From Moringa oleifera (taxonomy: Eukaryota; Streptophyta; Magnoliopsida; Brassicales; Moringaceae), in NCBI GenBank assembly GCA_021397835.1, contig JAJFZO010000609.1, positions 6,264,001 to 6,328,000 of the forward strand: a stretch of 64,000 nucleotides of DNA. The letters run 5' to 3'. The number at the start of each line of letters is the position of its first letter. Within the stretch, counting starts at the first letter, position 1. The notes below the pieces were generated by a model. It was given only the letters and a program-made list of their open reading frames with translations. It searched no databases and was not told where the DNA came from. The position numbers were made by a program, and so were the translations under genes. This document shows positions 43,324-58,300 of this stretch, one piece after another.

Positions 43324-46300
43324 ATGGCGGAATCAGCAGCTCTGAAGAAGCCTCTCGTTTTTGCTTATTACGTTACTGGCCACGGATTTGGCCATGCCAC
43401 TCGTGTTGTTGAGGTAGCTCACATTCAATCGTCTACCGTTCTTTTTTTTCTTTTTTGTTTTATCAATCACATTTGCTTCAGTTAGCAAGCTATTGATTCT
43501 GGTGGTATTTCTTTTTCTATTTGAATTTGGGATATCTCTCCTTGTTTGATTCTGTGCTCAATTTGTGTTCAGTTTTTCTCTTCTCTATTTTGGCCGTTTC
43601 TTGTTTTTGTAAAGTTCTGAATGATTATAGGAAGCTGCATTTTTGATACATAAACAATATAGACATAATCAGATTCGAGGGTGATGTGCCATTGTTTTGT
43701 TTTGTTTTTTTTTTTTTTTTTTTTTAATCCTTGTGTGACATATTCGTAGGAACACACTTATATGTGTTTGATTTTATTTTTAATAATCCTAAACTGTCTG
43801 ATCTATTAATGTTTGCAATTGGCTCCTTTCATGAACAAATTTACATGCAGAGATCTACCTGTTGAAGTGCGAATAATTCTTAGGCAGATAACAGCCTGAT
43901 AAAGGCACCACCTTTTTATCGCATGCAAATTGAAAATACTAGAGAGAGACTTGATGAAATTTTGCTTGAATTCTTGATATGCTTCCGTGAGCTGACTGAT
44001 TTTCTATTTTCTCGATATTCCCACAAAAACTAAATATGATAGTTCATATGACACTTGACAAAGTGATGTTGTGTTTAATTCTGTTGCTTTCTTTGTTGTC
44101 CCATCTATGTCATCTTTTTTTTTTTTTTTCCTCATGTAGCACTACTTATCTACTAGTAGTTTTTTGGTAAGGTGGTGTGACAGCTGTTCGTTAAACATTC
44201 AATTCTCATTTTTATTTTTAGTATTTACATATAAGTCTTTTAACAGTTGAGGTTGTCTTGGGATGCTTAGGTTGCTCGCAATCTCATCCTAGCTGGGCAT
44301 GAAGTTCATGTTGTGACTGCTGCACCAGACTTTGTTTTTACTTCAGAAATACAGTCACCACGTTTGTTCATCCGAAAGGTCAGTTGAATCCATTTGGCTC
44401 AGAGAGTAAAGAAGTCGTACTACTATTGTGCTGTCAGTTGGATCTTTAGAGGATTTTGTTGTTCATTTATTTTTTCAACTATGTACTGACTCACATAAAA
44501 AGAAACAGAGGGCTATAGCATTAAAGCTGTCTAAAGTCTCAATATAAGGGACTAACTCCTGTGTGCTATACATATTATGTTACGTACCATTGTATTCTTT
44601 TGTGTTTTTTGTTGAAATCTTTACTAATTATGAAACTTCATGTGGTTGCATGCATAACATCATTCCTAATATTTTATTAAATCTAAATTCTTTGTATCTT
44701 CTCTAAGTAATTGTTATTAAATCATGTATATGATTATTTTCTTCCCAATATTGTTTGTGCTGATGGGTCCATTTCTTCTATTATCCATTTTTTCAGAATC
44801 TCATTCTGAAATCTTGTCTCCACAGACATTTGAATGTATCTTTGATCAATCTTTGAAAATAAAGTTATAGGTAACTGCAATTTTATCCTTGGGTTTATTT
44901 GCCAAATTTATCGATCAAAGAGGTCTCTATTTTTTTCTTAGTGGAAAGAGAAGATTCTTTACTTTAGAATATGACCTCTTTCTTGTGAGGAAATAAAGTT
45001 TGATTGCAATGACCCTATAGCCTTCAGATATATAAGCTCCACTATTAAGTTCATTGATCTCAAAATCATATATTGACAATAATGCCACTCAACTGATGAT
45101 ATAATTAGTCTGATTCCAGGTGTTATTGGACTGCGGTGCTGTTCAAGCAGATGCTTTGACTGTTGATCGTCTTGCCTCGTTGGAGACTGTATGGTTTGGT
45201 TTTCGTTTATCCTTTAATTTATTGCCATTGCTTCATGCTAATTGTGGTTCATTTGTGGTGTTTGTTCCCGCTCTGCCTTTCACTGTTCAAGTTTTTCGTT
45301 TCCCTTCTGGGGTTTCTTATTCCCATTCATCATTTTTGTTATGTAGTATTCTCAAACTGCAGTTGTACCCCGGGACTCACTTTTAGCAACAGAAGTTGAA
45401 TGGCTAAAGTCCATCAAGGCTAACCTAGTGGTACTTGAATACTTCTGATATATTCTAACTTTTCATTTGCAATGTAGACCTTGTCTTTTCAAAACATTAA
45501 ATAGAACATCAAGGTGACATAAATAACTGGCTGTTCATAAGTTCTTTTAATCTTTAATATCTAATATGTGCTGCGTCTTAGAGGGAGTTTTCTCTTCCCA
45601 TTCCCTTTGACAGAAGGGATCTCCTTTATGATTTTGTTTTTATAAAATTAGGTATCGGATGTAGTCTCTGTTGCATGCCGAGCGGCAGTGGATGCTGGAA
45701 TTCGTGCTGTTTGTGTCACTAACTTCAGGTAAACTTTCTTGTGCTTTCTGACTTAACCATTTTTAATTGACAGTTTATAGTTACGCGTTGTTGACGAGAT
45801 GGAAATTTAAAACATACTTGTGAGGGCAAAAATATCATCCGGTGTTTCTTCAAAGTTTTCATTAGGTAATTCGTGAGTGTAGCTCCTTAGGTAGACATTG
45901 GGTATACTATTTCTTTCAAGTTATTTATATTTGATATAAGAGCTCATGAAATAATACATTTTGCTCGGCATGTAGAAACTGGAATCTTACCGAAATTGCA
46001 TCGGAATTTTGCAAAATATGACCCCTTTTTGAATTTAATGTACCTGTTTGAATTGCATTAGATTTTTTGTTTTTTTTTTTGTTTTTTGGGTTTGGTTTCT
46101 TTATCTAGCCAGAAAGGAAGTGACAAAATTTATTAATATGTAATTTGTGTGATCATTAAGGCTGAATGTGCTGTAAGGAGCTACACTGTCAAGTATTCAA
46201 GATATCATATATATTGGTATTAGATCCTGAGCCTTTAATTGTTGGATTATCATCAGTCCTGACATATGAGAATCTCACGCAGAGTGGCATGATTATGTAG

Positions 46301-49300
46301 TTTTATTGTGGTATACTCATTCTTAACCATGGCTTCGACATTATTGTGTTCACTTATATGAAGTTATGTTCTATGTCAATTATTAAATCTGTTGCAAGTT
46401 GTAGCTTGCTACTGTAACATTGTATTAGATAAAGATGCTTTTCTGCATGTGTAAATATGGATTAGTCACCAAAGAGCAAATGTTAGTGGAAAGAGGTTCG
46501 TAACTTACCAGGTTGTTGGTTTAGGTATATGTCAAACTACTGAAAGTACTTTCGGTTTTTTTTTTTTTTTTTTTTCCTTTGCACTGTTGTTCTGCATTCA
46601 TGTTTTTCTTGTGTCTGCCTATAATCATGTTTTCTTTGGAGTGAAGGTAAATGTATTCTTCATAAGCATGTTGACCATTTAATTCTAATGTTGTCCACTG
46701 CTGAAAATTATTTTTCTTGTTCTCTGTCTACAAGTCTCAATTAAATTTCGTGTCATCGGTTTCGAATTGCCATGTCTTGACCATGTTGTTTAGCTAGCTA
46801 AATCGAAATGTGTTGCATTTCAGTAAATTTGCTTAGTTAATATATTTATTGATTTCTCTTTATTGAAAGATTACAAATTGATTAACCTCAATAGTTTTCC
46901 TCGAGTCAGAAAAAAATTGAAAAATAAAAAGAAGACATGAAAAACATCAATTTGAAATAGAAATACTAATTGGTGTCAAAACATATGGGATTTCCGGACC
47001 AATTAAAATCATTTTAGGTTATTAAATCTGCAATTCACAAACTATCAATTAAAGCAAACCTACAAGAATTTAATAAATTTTAGGCTGCTGGCTTGTTTGA
47101 CTGGTGGGATATTGGGCTGTTATAAACTTTCATGTACTTTTCTGGGTAAAAATCTTAACCTTAAGGGACTTTTACGTACCATATAGATCATTAAACTATT
47201 CCCTATGATGCTGCTTGATTCAAAACCAGTCATTGAAATGAACATATGTCCTTTATCTGGAAAACTTTCACAGTTGGGACTTTATCTACGCGGAATATGT
47301 AATGGCTGCTGGACATCACCATCGCTCAATTGTTTGGCAGGTAAGCCTTTAATGTTTTCATGCAGGTAATTAATTAATACCTTTACGAGAGGTTGAAGAT
47401 TGGTTCAATATTTTCAATTAACTAGTGGAGCTCAGAAAGTTTCAACTGTCTGTTGATATTGTAGTTAGTGTGGAATGAGAGGAATACGAAAGTTTTTGAG
47501 GGGAAGGAAACCCCTCTTTTTTTGTTTAAGGATAGATGGATTAGAACTTTGGAAGTGTGGGTGATGGGGATAGATTTTGTGAATAAGGAGGAACTAGTGG
47601 AGTTCATTGAACTACTTATATATGATAGGCTATTTCACACATGTACATGGGAGGCATCCTCTTGCCACTTATATAGTAATATATAAATTATACGTGTCTC
47701 TACCTTAAAAAAAAAAAAAAAAACCTCCTAAGACCGTCTTCCTTTTGGCTATGTCTTATTGTTCTAGAAGCTCCTTGACCTCCTATTCTCTACATGTCTC
47801 TAAACTTATCTCCTTTGGTGGAGCTTCTGAAGTGCCACATATTTCTTTTCTTAGCTAACTTAGAAAAAACCAAGGATCTCTTCTAATTAACTAAATAATT
47901 TGAGAAATGCATCCCACCAGGAAATATTTTTCTGGCAAAAACCTAAGGGAACTGTGAAAAGCAGGTGCAGCTCTCAACAGGGAAAGCTTGCATCCATACT
48001 CAAGACTGAAACTTAAAGTAATTACCACAGAGAGGCCATTCCTTTTCACTGAATTGGTTTCTTTTCTAAACCAATGTTTGAGGTTTAGTAGCATGTTTGA
48101 CTCTTTCTGTCTATGCCTACTTCAGATAGACTCTGCCTGGAGACTTGGATTGGGACTCTCTAAGTGATTGACCTGTTGAAGGTTGAAATTTGAGATACAT
48201 CGTATCTGTGAGTGAATATGAGGGTGCTGATCAATTTATTTACAAAAAGTTATGATGTTAGTCTTTGTATGTCATCTTGATACCTTGCATCAAGATTAGG
48301 TTGATATGGCCAGCTTTTTATTTGTTTTGGCTTTTATCCTCTCTGATGTGCCTACTGACGTATTTCAAATTGTTCTGCATATGCCTGGCTTCTTTCTGGG
48401 TTGCATGTTGAATGAGTCATCTGCTTCTGCCTGTCAATAATTGTTACCCATCTCAAGATAGAGGTTCCAACCATATAGAACAAATTGTAGGAAAAGAGAT
48501 TAGCTGCTGCTTGTCTCATTGGTGAACATTTATTATGTTTTTACCTCATTAATCTTCCTTTCTTACTCTCTTGAAACTCTCTAGAACTCCTCTTCTCTCT
48601 CTCCCCACCTTTTTCGTCTTTTCAGCTTTCCTTCTTCCTGGACAGTATCTGTTTCCTTTCCTAGACTGCTGTCTTGAACCCTACATCTCTCTGTACAAAA
48701 GACCCTTCCTACTGATGCTATGTTTGAATTTCTAGATGTCTCAAACTTGGATTTCATAACCAATTCACACAAGGTGTTGTGTATACTTCGCTGATGCATG
48801 CCCAATGACCCACTAGATGCAGCAGAGTAAAGGCTGGTATTTTACTCGAGTCCCCTTATTTAAGCAGTTTTGACCACCACAAAATCATAAGATTACGAAG
48901 AACAGACCTAGTGCTCCCCTCACATACACGCATAAAAAAACTAGAGCCTTTGTTCATGGAGTCAAGTTTAGGCTCACCCATACTCTGAAGTAGGAATCAT
49001 GCGTCATGAAAAATGCTTGTTCTTAGGATTGAAATGCAAGATTTCTTGTGCTGTTATCATGTTGAGAAATCAATTTCCACAACACTTAATTTGATATAGA
49101 ATGGTCTCGACATTGTATGTAAATTTCAACAACACCCCCTTATTTTCTTGTTAATATTTCAAGTCAATATTTTCTGTTTAAACTCATGGTTTATTAGCCA
49201 TAATGCTGGTGCATTTATCCTTTTCATTCTCCCATTTGATGTGGTCTTGTGCTGCCAGTGCCAATTGTTAGCTGCATGTTGTTATGTGATACTTCGGAGT

Positions 49301-52300
49301 GCTAGGATTTATCCCTTGAATATTGTGGCAATGCTTGAAGTTATCTTCACATTTTTCTCAAGATTTCACAAAATTCCTGCTGTTCCACTATGATTGCTGT
49401 TGTCGGTATATACATCACTCACTGTTGGTATCTCCAGGCTTGGATTCAAATGGCAGTATCATTTTCTATACTTGTCTAAAATTTTTTAAAACATGACAAA
49501 TGAAAAGGAGTGGACAAAGACATCAACTTATTTTGCAAGTTGACGAGGAGGAGATCAAAGTATTTACTAATATCTTATATCACTAGGACCTGAATGTATG
49601 CTTATTTCAAATGCATGCACATAAATTTAATTGAAGTTTTTCTATGAAATTGGATACTTAGTTACCCAACTTATTAGTACATACACAGACTTTCTTGGTA
49701 GTTTCTGTTACCAGAAATGATTTTGAGGCTGATTATTTTATTTTTCCATATTTTTAGGCTAGTAGTTGTTTCTAAAATCTCATTCTTGGAAATGATAGTT
49801 GATATCGATTGTGCTAATCTTGATGATTTTTTGACATTTTATGCAGATAGCAGAGGATTATTCTCACTGTGAATTTCTAATACGGCTGCCAGGGTACTGC
49901 CCAAGTATGTTATTGTAGTTATGTTTATTACTGCTTCCGTAGGTATTCTTTTTTTGCAGAATTTCTCTTACCCTATGATTTCTTCTTCTTCTTTTTGTTT
50001 TTAAAATTCTTTTTCAGTGCCTGCTTTTCGTGATGTAATCGATGTACCCCTTGTTGTAAGGCGGTTGCACAAGTCTAGGCAAGAGGTTGTTATGACAGGA
50101 ACTCAATATCATAAATATTATTAAATGTGCTCCAGCAGCAATCTAACGTTTCATTGTGGTGTAGGTGAGAAAAAAGCTTGGAGTTGGGGACAATGTGAAG
50201 CTATTGATTTTCAATTTTGGTGGGCAGGTAAGCTGTTCTTGTTAATTTGTTATGATATATGGGCAAGTTTCTCAAATTTTCTAATAGAATGTTTTATTTA
50301 TTTGTTAATTACATTCTGAAGGTTGCAGATGAAAGTTCCACAGAAAGTTAGGATTTCAAACATACTTTTAGGATTAGAATTCTGGTAGGTTCTGTGAAAT
50401 AATAAATTATGCATTCCATTGATTCTTATAGCATATATCCTTGGGGTTTAAATATACCAAGATTTGATATTTAGTTATTGGAGATATCCTAAGTCATCGG
50501 TTATTAAGAAATAAACTTTAAAATTTAAACTCCAAATAATCAAATTATCTAATTTTGATATTATCTCATAATCAAATATTCTCCAATACTCCCCCTTAAG
50601 CTGGTCATAGCATGATGTGCTTTCCTAGCCTGGAAGTCCTTTGGTTAACACATTAGCCAATTGACCGGTGGTTGAAATATTATATGTACATATTAGCCTA
50701 TTAACCAACTGTTAAAATTCCTATCCATTTTGATATGGTTTATCGTATTGTGTCGGACAAGATTGTGTGCAATACTAATAGCTGAGTTGTTATCACAAGA
50801 AAGTCACATTGGTCCACTCCAATTGATTTTTTGATCTTTTGAAATAAGTTTTAGCCAAAGTAACTCACAGATGTCCACTACATGGCCCTAAATTCTACCT
50901 CAGCATGGGGCTTCACTATGGCATTCTGTTTTCTACTCCTCCAAGTCACTAAACTGCATTTTCTTCTTATTACTAATTTTTGTGCAGCCAACATGTAGAA
51001 CCTAGAAAATCCAAAAGTCTACTCATGAAATTAATTAGTTTGCAGAGAACATGAGTTATCTTAATAGTTAACATCACAAAAGCCTCCTTGTAGCAAGGAA
51101 GGCGTTCGAATTTGAAAAGGAAGTGGTACCTAATAGATTTTTTATGCTAAAAAACAGAAAGAAGAGAAGGTTATTGATTTGTCTGATGAGTATGAGTTGC
51201 TGCAACAATTACTAAAGGAGTTCTATTGGTTGATAGGTGAAAATCTATGGATAAGAAAGCTTAGAGGTGATGAGATAGGTGGTGTTTTATTTTTATGAGA
51301 AATAAACTACTGTGTATTGAATATATTTAGCGCCAAGGGGGTGCCTCCCATATACAAGTAATAGAAGTTAATTTTACATACAAATTTGATTAAAACTATG
51401 GTGCCTCAACCCCTACAAAAGCTCTAGTGTTCTGCTTTCTCTACGCCATCCAAAAAATAAGTAAATGGTTTAACACTGTGATGTTTCTCTTAGCTTTAAA
51501 AATACAAAGACCTTTCCAAGCAGCCAACTCGGCCACCACTGACACAGAAAAAATCTTTTTTTGTTTCAAAACTGAAACTACACTCCCAAAATTTTTTCGT
51601 CCAACCATGGTAAAATAGAATATAAATTAACCAATTCCTCTTGCATCTTACATTAAAAAAAAAAATCTATTCACCATAACTTTACCCCTTTTTTCTCAAT
51701 TGTTCAAATGGACTTTAACCTTCCAAATCATTTTTTGTGGGAATGGATGTATCTCACTTTGCTGCTGAAATTCTTTCCTTGTTGCTGACGATTTCTTGGT
51801 GTTGTCTCTTTTTTCAGGCAACTGCATCCTCACTAGCAACATCAGGTTTATGAAACAAATCTAAGAAAAGAAATCTTCTTTGTTATGTCTTTTAGTCTCA
51901 GTACAATAGCATATACATAGAGCAAATACAAGTTGATGCAGTGAATTATACAAGGAAACTATTTACTATTCCTGGAAATTAACCATAAAATTATGTAAAC
52001 TTAATACTCCATTTTTACACCCTAATTGTAGCCTATTACAGCGCATTTACAGCACAACTTCCAGCCTCTATTTCAGGTCTTAACAGTAGCCTTAATGCAG
52101 CACATTCACGGCACTGTTTCAGCCTATATTTTAGGCCTTGACAGTAGTGAAATGACAGCACATCTTCTAACACTCCTCCTCAAGCTGGTGGAAAGATACT
52201 TTGCATTCCAAGCTTGCTTAATAGACATTGAAATGTGACATTTGGTTGCCCTTTCTGAAGTACATCCGCTAATTGGCCATAGAAAGAAACATATAGAATA

Positions 52301-55300
52301 CAAATCTGCCCTAATTCAAGTTTTCTTTGATGAAATGTCTGTCAATCTCAACGTGCTTCGTTAGGTCATCTTGCACTTGGTTATGAGCTATGTTTTTCTT
52401 TTTTTTTTTTTTTTTTGATAGAAGGGTTATGAGCTATGTTTATTGCTGCCTTCTTACTTTGAAGTCAGATAGAATTATTCTTAGCCAAAGAAGCTCACAT
52501 ATTCCGTGTGCCATGGCTTGAAATTCCACAGCTAGTTGTTTCTTGCTCCTCCAATTGACTAAGTTCCATCCTAGAAAAGTACAATGTCCCATAGTTGACT
52601 TCGATCTATTTTAGAACTAGCCCAATCAACATTGTATACCTTCCGGTTAAATCTATCATCGTTTTTAACATAGAACACCTTTTCTTGGGGATCCATTCAA
52701 ACATCTCAAAATTTGATACATAGCTACAAGATGAGATATTAGTGGGGCGTGCAATAGCTGATTAACAACACTTACAGCTGGCCTTGTAAGAGACAAGTAG
52801 ATAAGTTTGCCCACCATTCTTTGATAGTATCCTTGGTTCTTCTCCCTCTATTACATTTCCAAGTTGGTGATTAGCCTTGACTGGAGTATCTATTAGTTTG
52901 CAGCCAGCCATACCAACTTCTTGAAGAGGATCCTAAGTATATTTTTGTTGGGAAATGAATGTCCCATGCCGAAACTTCGGTACTTCATTTTGTAAGAAAT
53001 ATCTCAAGTTAAGTTTTTGATTTAAATTTTTTTGCAAGGTAGACTTTGAATCCAACTATTTCTTCATGATCATCACCTGTCATAATAATATGAATTACAT
53101 GCAAAATTAGAGCTATAATGCCCTTTGTAGTAGTTTTATGAACAGTGTATGGTCTCCTTGACTTTGAAAGTAGCCATCGATTTCTCATAGCTTTCGTGAA
53201 TCTGCCAAATCATGCTCAAGGAATTGCTTCAAGCCATAGAGGGATCTTTTCAAATGTCATACTTTCTTTCCTCTCAAATATTCCTAGTATCCTAGTCGAA
53301 TATCCATGTACACCTTCTCTTCCAAATTCTCATGAAGGAATGTATTGTTCACATCAAGTTGGTGTAATGACTATTCCTTCATTGCCGTTAAAGACGAGGA
53401 TTTAGATAGTACTAATCTTTGCCATGGGTGCAAATGTCTCATGGTAGTTTACTCCATAAGTTTGCGTGTATCTTTTGGCAACAAGTCTTGCTTTATATCT
53501 GTCGAATGATCCATTAGCCTTGTCCTTTTCTGAGAGATAGAAAGAGATTTAGATGATGTCTATGTTGTTAAAACTTGGTGCCTATCTTCCAGATATATGG
53601 TTTACTTTAATCCATGTATCTCTCACCGCAATTCTCAACGCAATTCTCAACTAAAATATCTTAAATCAAGCTGTAAAGAAATTGTTAAAGATGTTTGTGG
53701 ATCTTTAGTTAAATAGTTTCCATTACTTCTTTGCATCACTAATTTAAGTAAAGCAACTAGTTCCTACTCTCTTCTAGGATGCTGACTGGAGGTGAGTACT
53801 TCTTTGCCCATAAATGGCAGACTTGGATTTGAGACTAAATAGAACAAATGTTTAGATTTCATGTTGACTACTCATACAAGGGATACTAAATGCTGTTCTG
53901 ATATTTCTAATTGATGTGCTTCATGAATTGATCAAGTTTTCTTTCACCCTTTGATCACACATCCAAATTCATGTTTAATGGCACTGTGACGTCTAACTTC
54001 TGAACTAATTTTGGCAAATTTTGTGCTATTGTTGATCACTTTCAGCCAGCTGGGTGGACGTTGAAGGAGGAATATTTACCAGATGGTTGGCTGTGTCTGG
54101 TAACTGTTATTTGACATATTTTCTATACTTCGACCATCTATAATGTAAATTTAGATAGGATCTCCTCATATGACTTTGACGAAGTTATTTTTTATTGTTC
54201 TTTGGTATAGGTCTGTGGTGCTTCAGACAAACAAGAGCTTCCGCCTAATTTCATCAAACTCCCAAAAGATGTTTACACACCTGATCTGATTGCAGCATCA
54301 GACTGCATGCTTGGTACTGTAGTGAACAAGTTTATTAAGCTAAATCATCTTAATTAATGCGGAACCTGATATCAGTTCCTGCCTTTTGTGTTTGAATCCA
54401 GGAAAAATTGGGTATGGCACAGTTAGTGAAGCTCTTGCATACAAGTTGCCATTTGTCTTTGTACGAAGAGATTACTTTAACGAAGAACCATTCTTGAGAA
54501 ATATGCTTGAGGTAGAATAAGTTAATGTGCTGTTTGTCCTTTTTCTTCTTGCCTACCTACCTTTGGAAATTGCCAACCTATTCCATTTTATATTTCTTCT
54601 ATGCTCGCAGTCCTACAAGGGTGGTGTTGAGATGATTAGGAGAGATCTGCTGACTGGATGCTGGACACCTTACCTTGAACATGCTCTGAGCTTAAAACCA
54701 TGCTATGAGGGAGGCATCAATGGTGGGGAGGTATATTATTACAAGTCTTTAATGTAATGATTTTGCAAGATCAAGCTGTTAAGGACTTGAAGTTGTCAAA
54801 GATTTTGTCAAGCTAAGGATAAGAAAGTGGATGGAAAATGGTGAAAGAATATATAAAAGAACTCTTCTGGCAATTTTATTTATTCATTGCTCCATATCCA
54901 CATTTAATTTTTCCATTATTTTGGTGATAAGAGATGAAAAGCAATATTTTAAGAAGTGTTGAGTTGTGGGTTCCTTCCAGTAACAAAGGTTTCGAACTAG
55001 AATCTGGACGAAATTTGTTAGCGTCTGAGTCTTTGTTTTCTTTGTTTTATTCTTGTTTCTTTCACAGTTCTCGGTGACCTTGGTCTGTATCTCTTCATTT
55101 AATTCTTCTAAGCAGCAACAGGTCTCTCCGTGAGGTTAAAGATTATAGGAGATGCAATTAAGCAGATAATATACTTGAGACTTTGTAGAATTGAAAAACT
55201 TGACCTTTTTCATGGGGTTGGTGAAAACCTGTGTAGGTCTAGCTTTATCTAGTTTTTTCTGTTATGTGATACTGCTTTTTGGGATTTGCATCTGTTATAG

Positions 55301-58300
55301 TTAATATAATTTAGTCTTGTAAATGCGTGGTGATTAGCAGTTTCTGGGTTATGTGAAGAAGAAAAATTATGTTCATTGGTCAGACAAAGCCGAGTACTGC
55401 TCTCTTGGAGGAGATATAACATCTAATCTTGCACACTTCTTTGGTTTAATATATACTAAGTTTCCTGTTAAGCCTTGATTATTGGTGAATCAACTATTGA
55501 ACTTTTGAGCTGGATGACCTGAAGAGATACTTTTGGTAGTTCAGTGCCATATAATTGCATTATCTAGGAACAGCAATGAACTTTGGGTTGAGATCAGTAG
55601 GAATTGGGTTCTTGATGGATTTTCTGTTCTCCTCTAATGCCCAAAAATTATTAGTAAAATCATAAGCAAAAGCTTTTCCAGTATCAAGATGTTTTACTCG
55701 GCTCTTTTCCTCCTCATGACCAATTGGACTTCTAAATGATGGTTGCAGCTCGACTGGAAGTTTCTGTATTATCTGTTGCTGCTTTTCTGCTTTCAGATTT
55801 GTTTTTGTTAAACATGGCCTCAGAAATTGCCCTCACTACCCTTTCCATCTGATGTTGTAGCTGGTAAGAGCTTAACATGTTTCTGAATTTCAGGTGGCTG
55901 CTCAGATACTGCAAGATGCAGCTGTTGGAAAAAGTCATTCTACAAATAATGTAAGTTGCAGGTTTCTCTCTTTCTAATTATTGGATACTTGCTGATGCTC
56001 TCTTTCTGATAACTGATATGTGCTTTAAAAGCACAAAATTGAGCACTGCTTCGAAGATATCCTAGAGTCTGACCAAAGAACAAAAGTAAATGAAATAAAA
56101 GAAACCAGCTTCTATAATGTATTACATCATTGAACTCTTAGAAATATCCTTAGATGATGAGAATTTGAGCGATAGAAGTGGCTTAAAAAATTATTGAACT
56201 CAAAAACAACTGTAGGATGCTCCACTCCTTCAAGTGGCCTATGATTCCTCTCACCTAAAAGACTCCAAATTAAAGGAAGTGGACCCTTCTTCCAAAGATC
56301 TTGACTATTGCTATTTACTACTACCTAGTTGGGCATTATTCAATTTCAAATATACAAGAGAAAATGCAGCAAATATCACTTGCAACCATGCAGTTAAAAA
56401 GATGATGATCTATTGTTCCTCATCCTCCTTAGACATGTTATGTAACCCTATGATTATTTTCCTGTGCTTTACTTAGTTCTTACAAATGAAAATAGAAGAT
56501 AATTATGCTACGTGAAGAGGGAAAAAAAGAGAATATCTTCAGGTTATCCAGCTTTTTTATTTTAAGTAAGAGTTAGCTTTGAATTAGTGCTTAAACTTCT
56601 CTAGTAAAATAAAACCTTTCTTACTAAGTCTCCAAGGCAGCTGATCATCAATTTCAGTGCTCACTTTTGTTGCTGAAGTAAGAAAATATGTGTTTCCAAA
56701 GCTTCTTAATAGTGTAATGACAGAAACAGTAGAGTTTCCATGTCATTTGTCTCCATATCAACAAGGAACGCATGATTGTTTGAGGTTGCAAAAAAACTGG
56801 AAATATGGCTGTTCCCACTGTATATCATGTAAGCAGAGGACATCCTCAACCGCAGTGATCTGAAGAACTATATAAAAAGCAAGCAAACCATCCATAATAT
56901 TTTTCCATAAACCGTACAAAAGCAGATTTTTTCAACAACCCAACGGCAACCTCCTCATCCTTCCAAACACAACCACCAAAGTTCCATTACAACTCTAGAT
57001 CTCCATAACCATTTTCAGACAATAGCATATTAAACACTCTTGTTCTCTTCTTACCAGTCGAGCATCTGAAGCAAAATGATATTTCAGCTCATGATCCATG
57101 CTTGAGATGCCTCCTGGCTTTTTTATTCTCTCTACTAGAGAAATGGTTACATGAAAGAGACACTTAAGGTTGATTGGTAAACTTACAGGATCATTGCTGG
57201 CACTTACCTATCGCCTTGTTTTTCCTTCTGATTTTTCCTTCTTTTTTGGGACAGTGTGTAACATTTCACAGTTGAGTTGAAAATTATGGTATTTAGTAAA
57301 CTAATGAAAAGCATCTCTTTTGATCTCTGAATAATGTAACCTTTTATTAGCATTTGGTGTCATTTGCTATCAGATGGATCAATCCTATACCACTATTTGG
57401 ACAAAAGCATGCTCCTGAAAATTTCAGTTTTAGATTTTGCTTAGCAACTATTTTCTTTAACACCAATTCCTTTCATTTGCTTCTTGCCATTTCTTATATT
57501 GGTGGTGCATCTAGACTGTTAGATTAATTCCATGCTGTGGTGAGTGGATTATCTTAGAATTAAAATGTCCTAGGTCATTATTGCGCAAGTTGTGGTTTTG
57601 AAAGAAATCATGATGTCCAACATCTGAGAGGTCCTCAATATGTTTAGACCTAAAAGAAACAGGAAAATTTATCACTCTTTTCTAATAGTGAGTCACCATA
57701 GTGCTAAGATGGCTGCTTATGCTGAATGTCTGTCTATGCAACACTTTTACTGATATGTTGATGCGCAGAGTTGGAGGCAGGAAGGGGCTTGGTCCCGAAA
57801 ATTTGGATGTTCCTATATATTTGTTCTGTAAATTAATCCTTAATGTAATGAAATGTGTGTCCCTAGACTTTCTCTATATCCAAATTTAGGTTCTCAAAAG
57901 CCCATGAGAATGTACCATAAACACTCCAAAAGAATAAAAGAATGTCAGTGATTTTATGTTTGCATATGCTGTGCATTTTCATTCTTAATATTAACTTGTA
58001 AATGTAGCCCATCTATTTGCTCTTTTCCTTCAATTTGAAACTTGGTTTTCTCGCTGGTCCTTTTTCATCATTTTCTGCAGCCTAAATGGCAACTTGAATA
58101 AAATTCTATAAAGGCTGTTCATATTATTGTGCTCAAATTATGCATCATATCTACCAAATCAAATAATTGAATCACTTTCCACTTATTACTCTTCTGTCTA
58201 AACATGTCAAAGTGGGGTTCCTGTTTTTTGCCAACTTTAACTTTCTCAAGACTCATGAACATATTCCTATTGTTCACTCATAGAGGCATACATTTAAATC

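Noticed and set aside
43273..43485. An earlier start for arabinokinase at 43273
   Set aside because: The codon there is GTG, not ATG; the first ATG in frame is 43324, and the frame past 43413 runs into intron 1.
45120..45386. An 88-codon plus-strand frame containing arabinokinase residues
   Set aside because: It is exon 3 read through the intron donor at 45189; the family sequence resumes only in exon 4 at 45347 in another frame.
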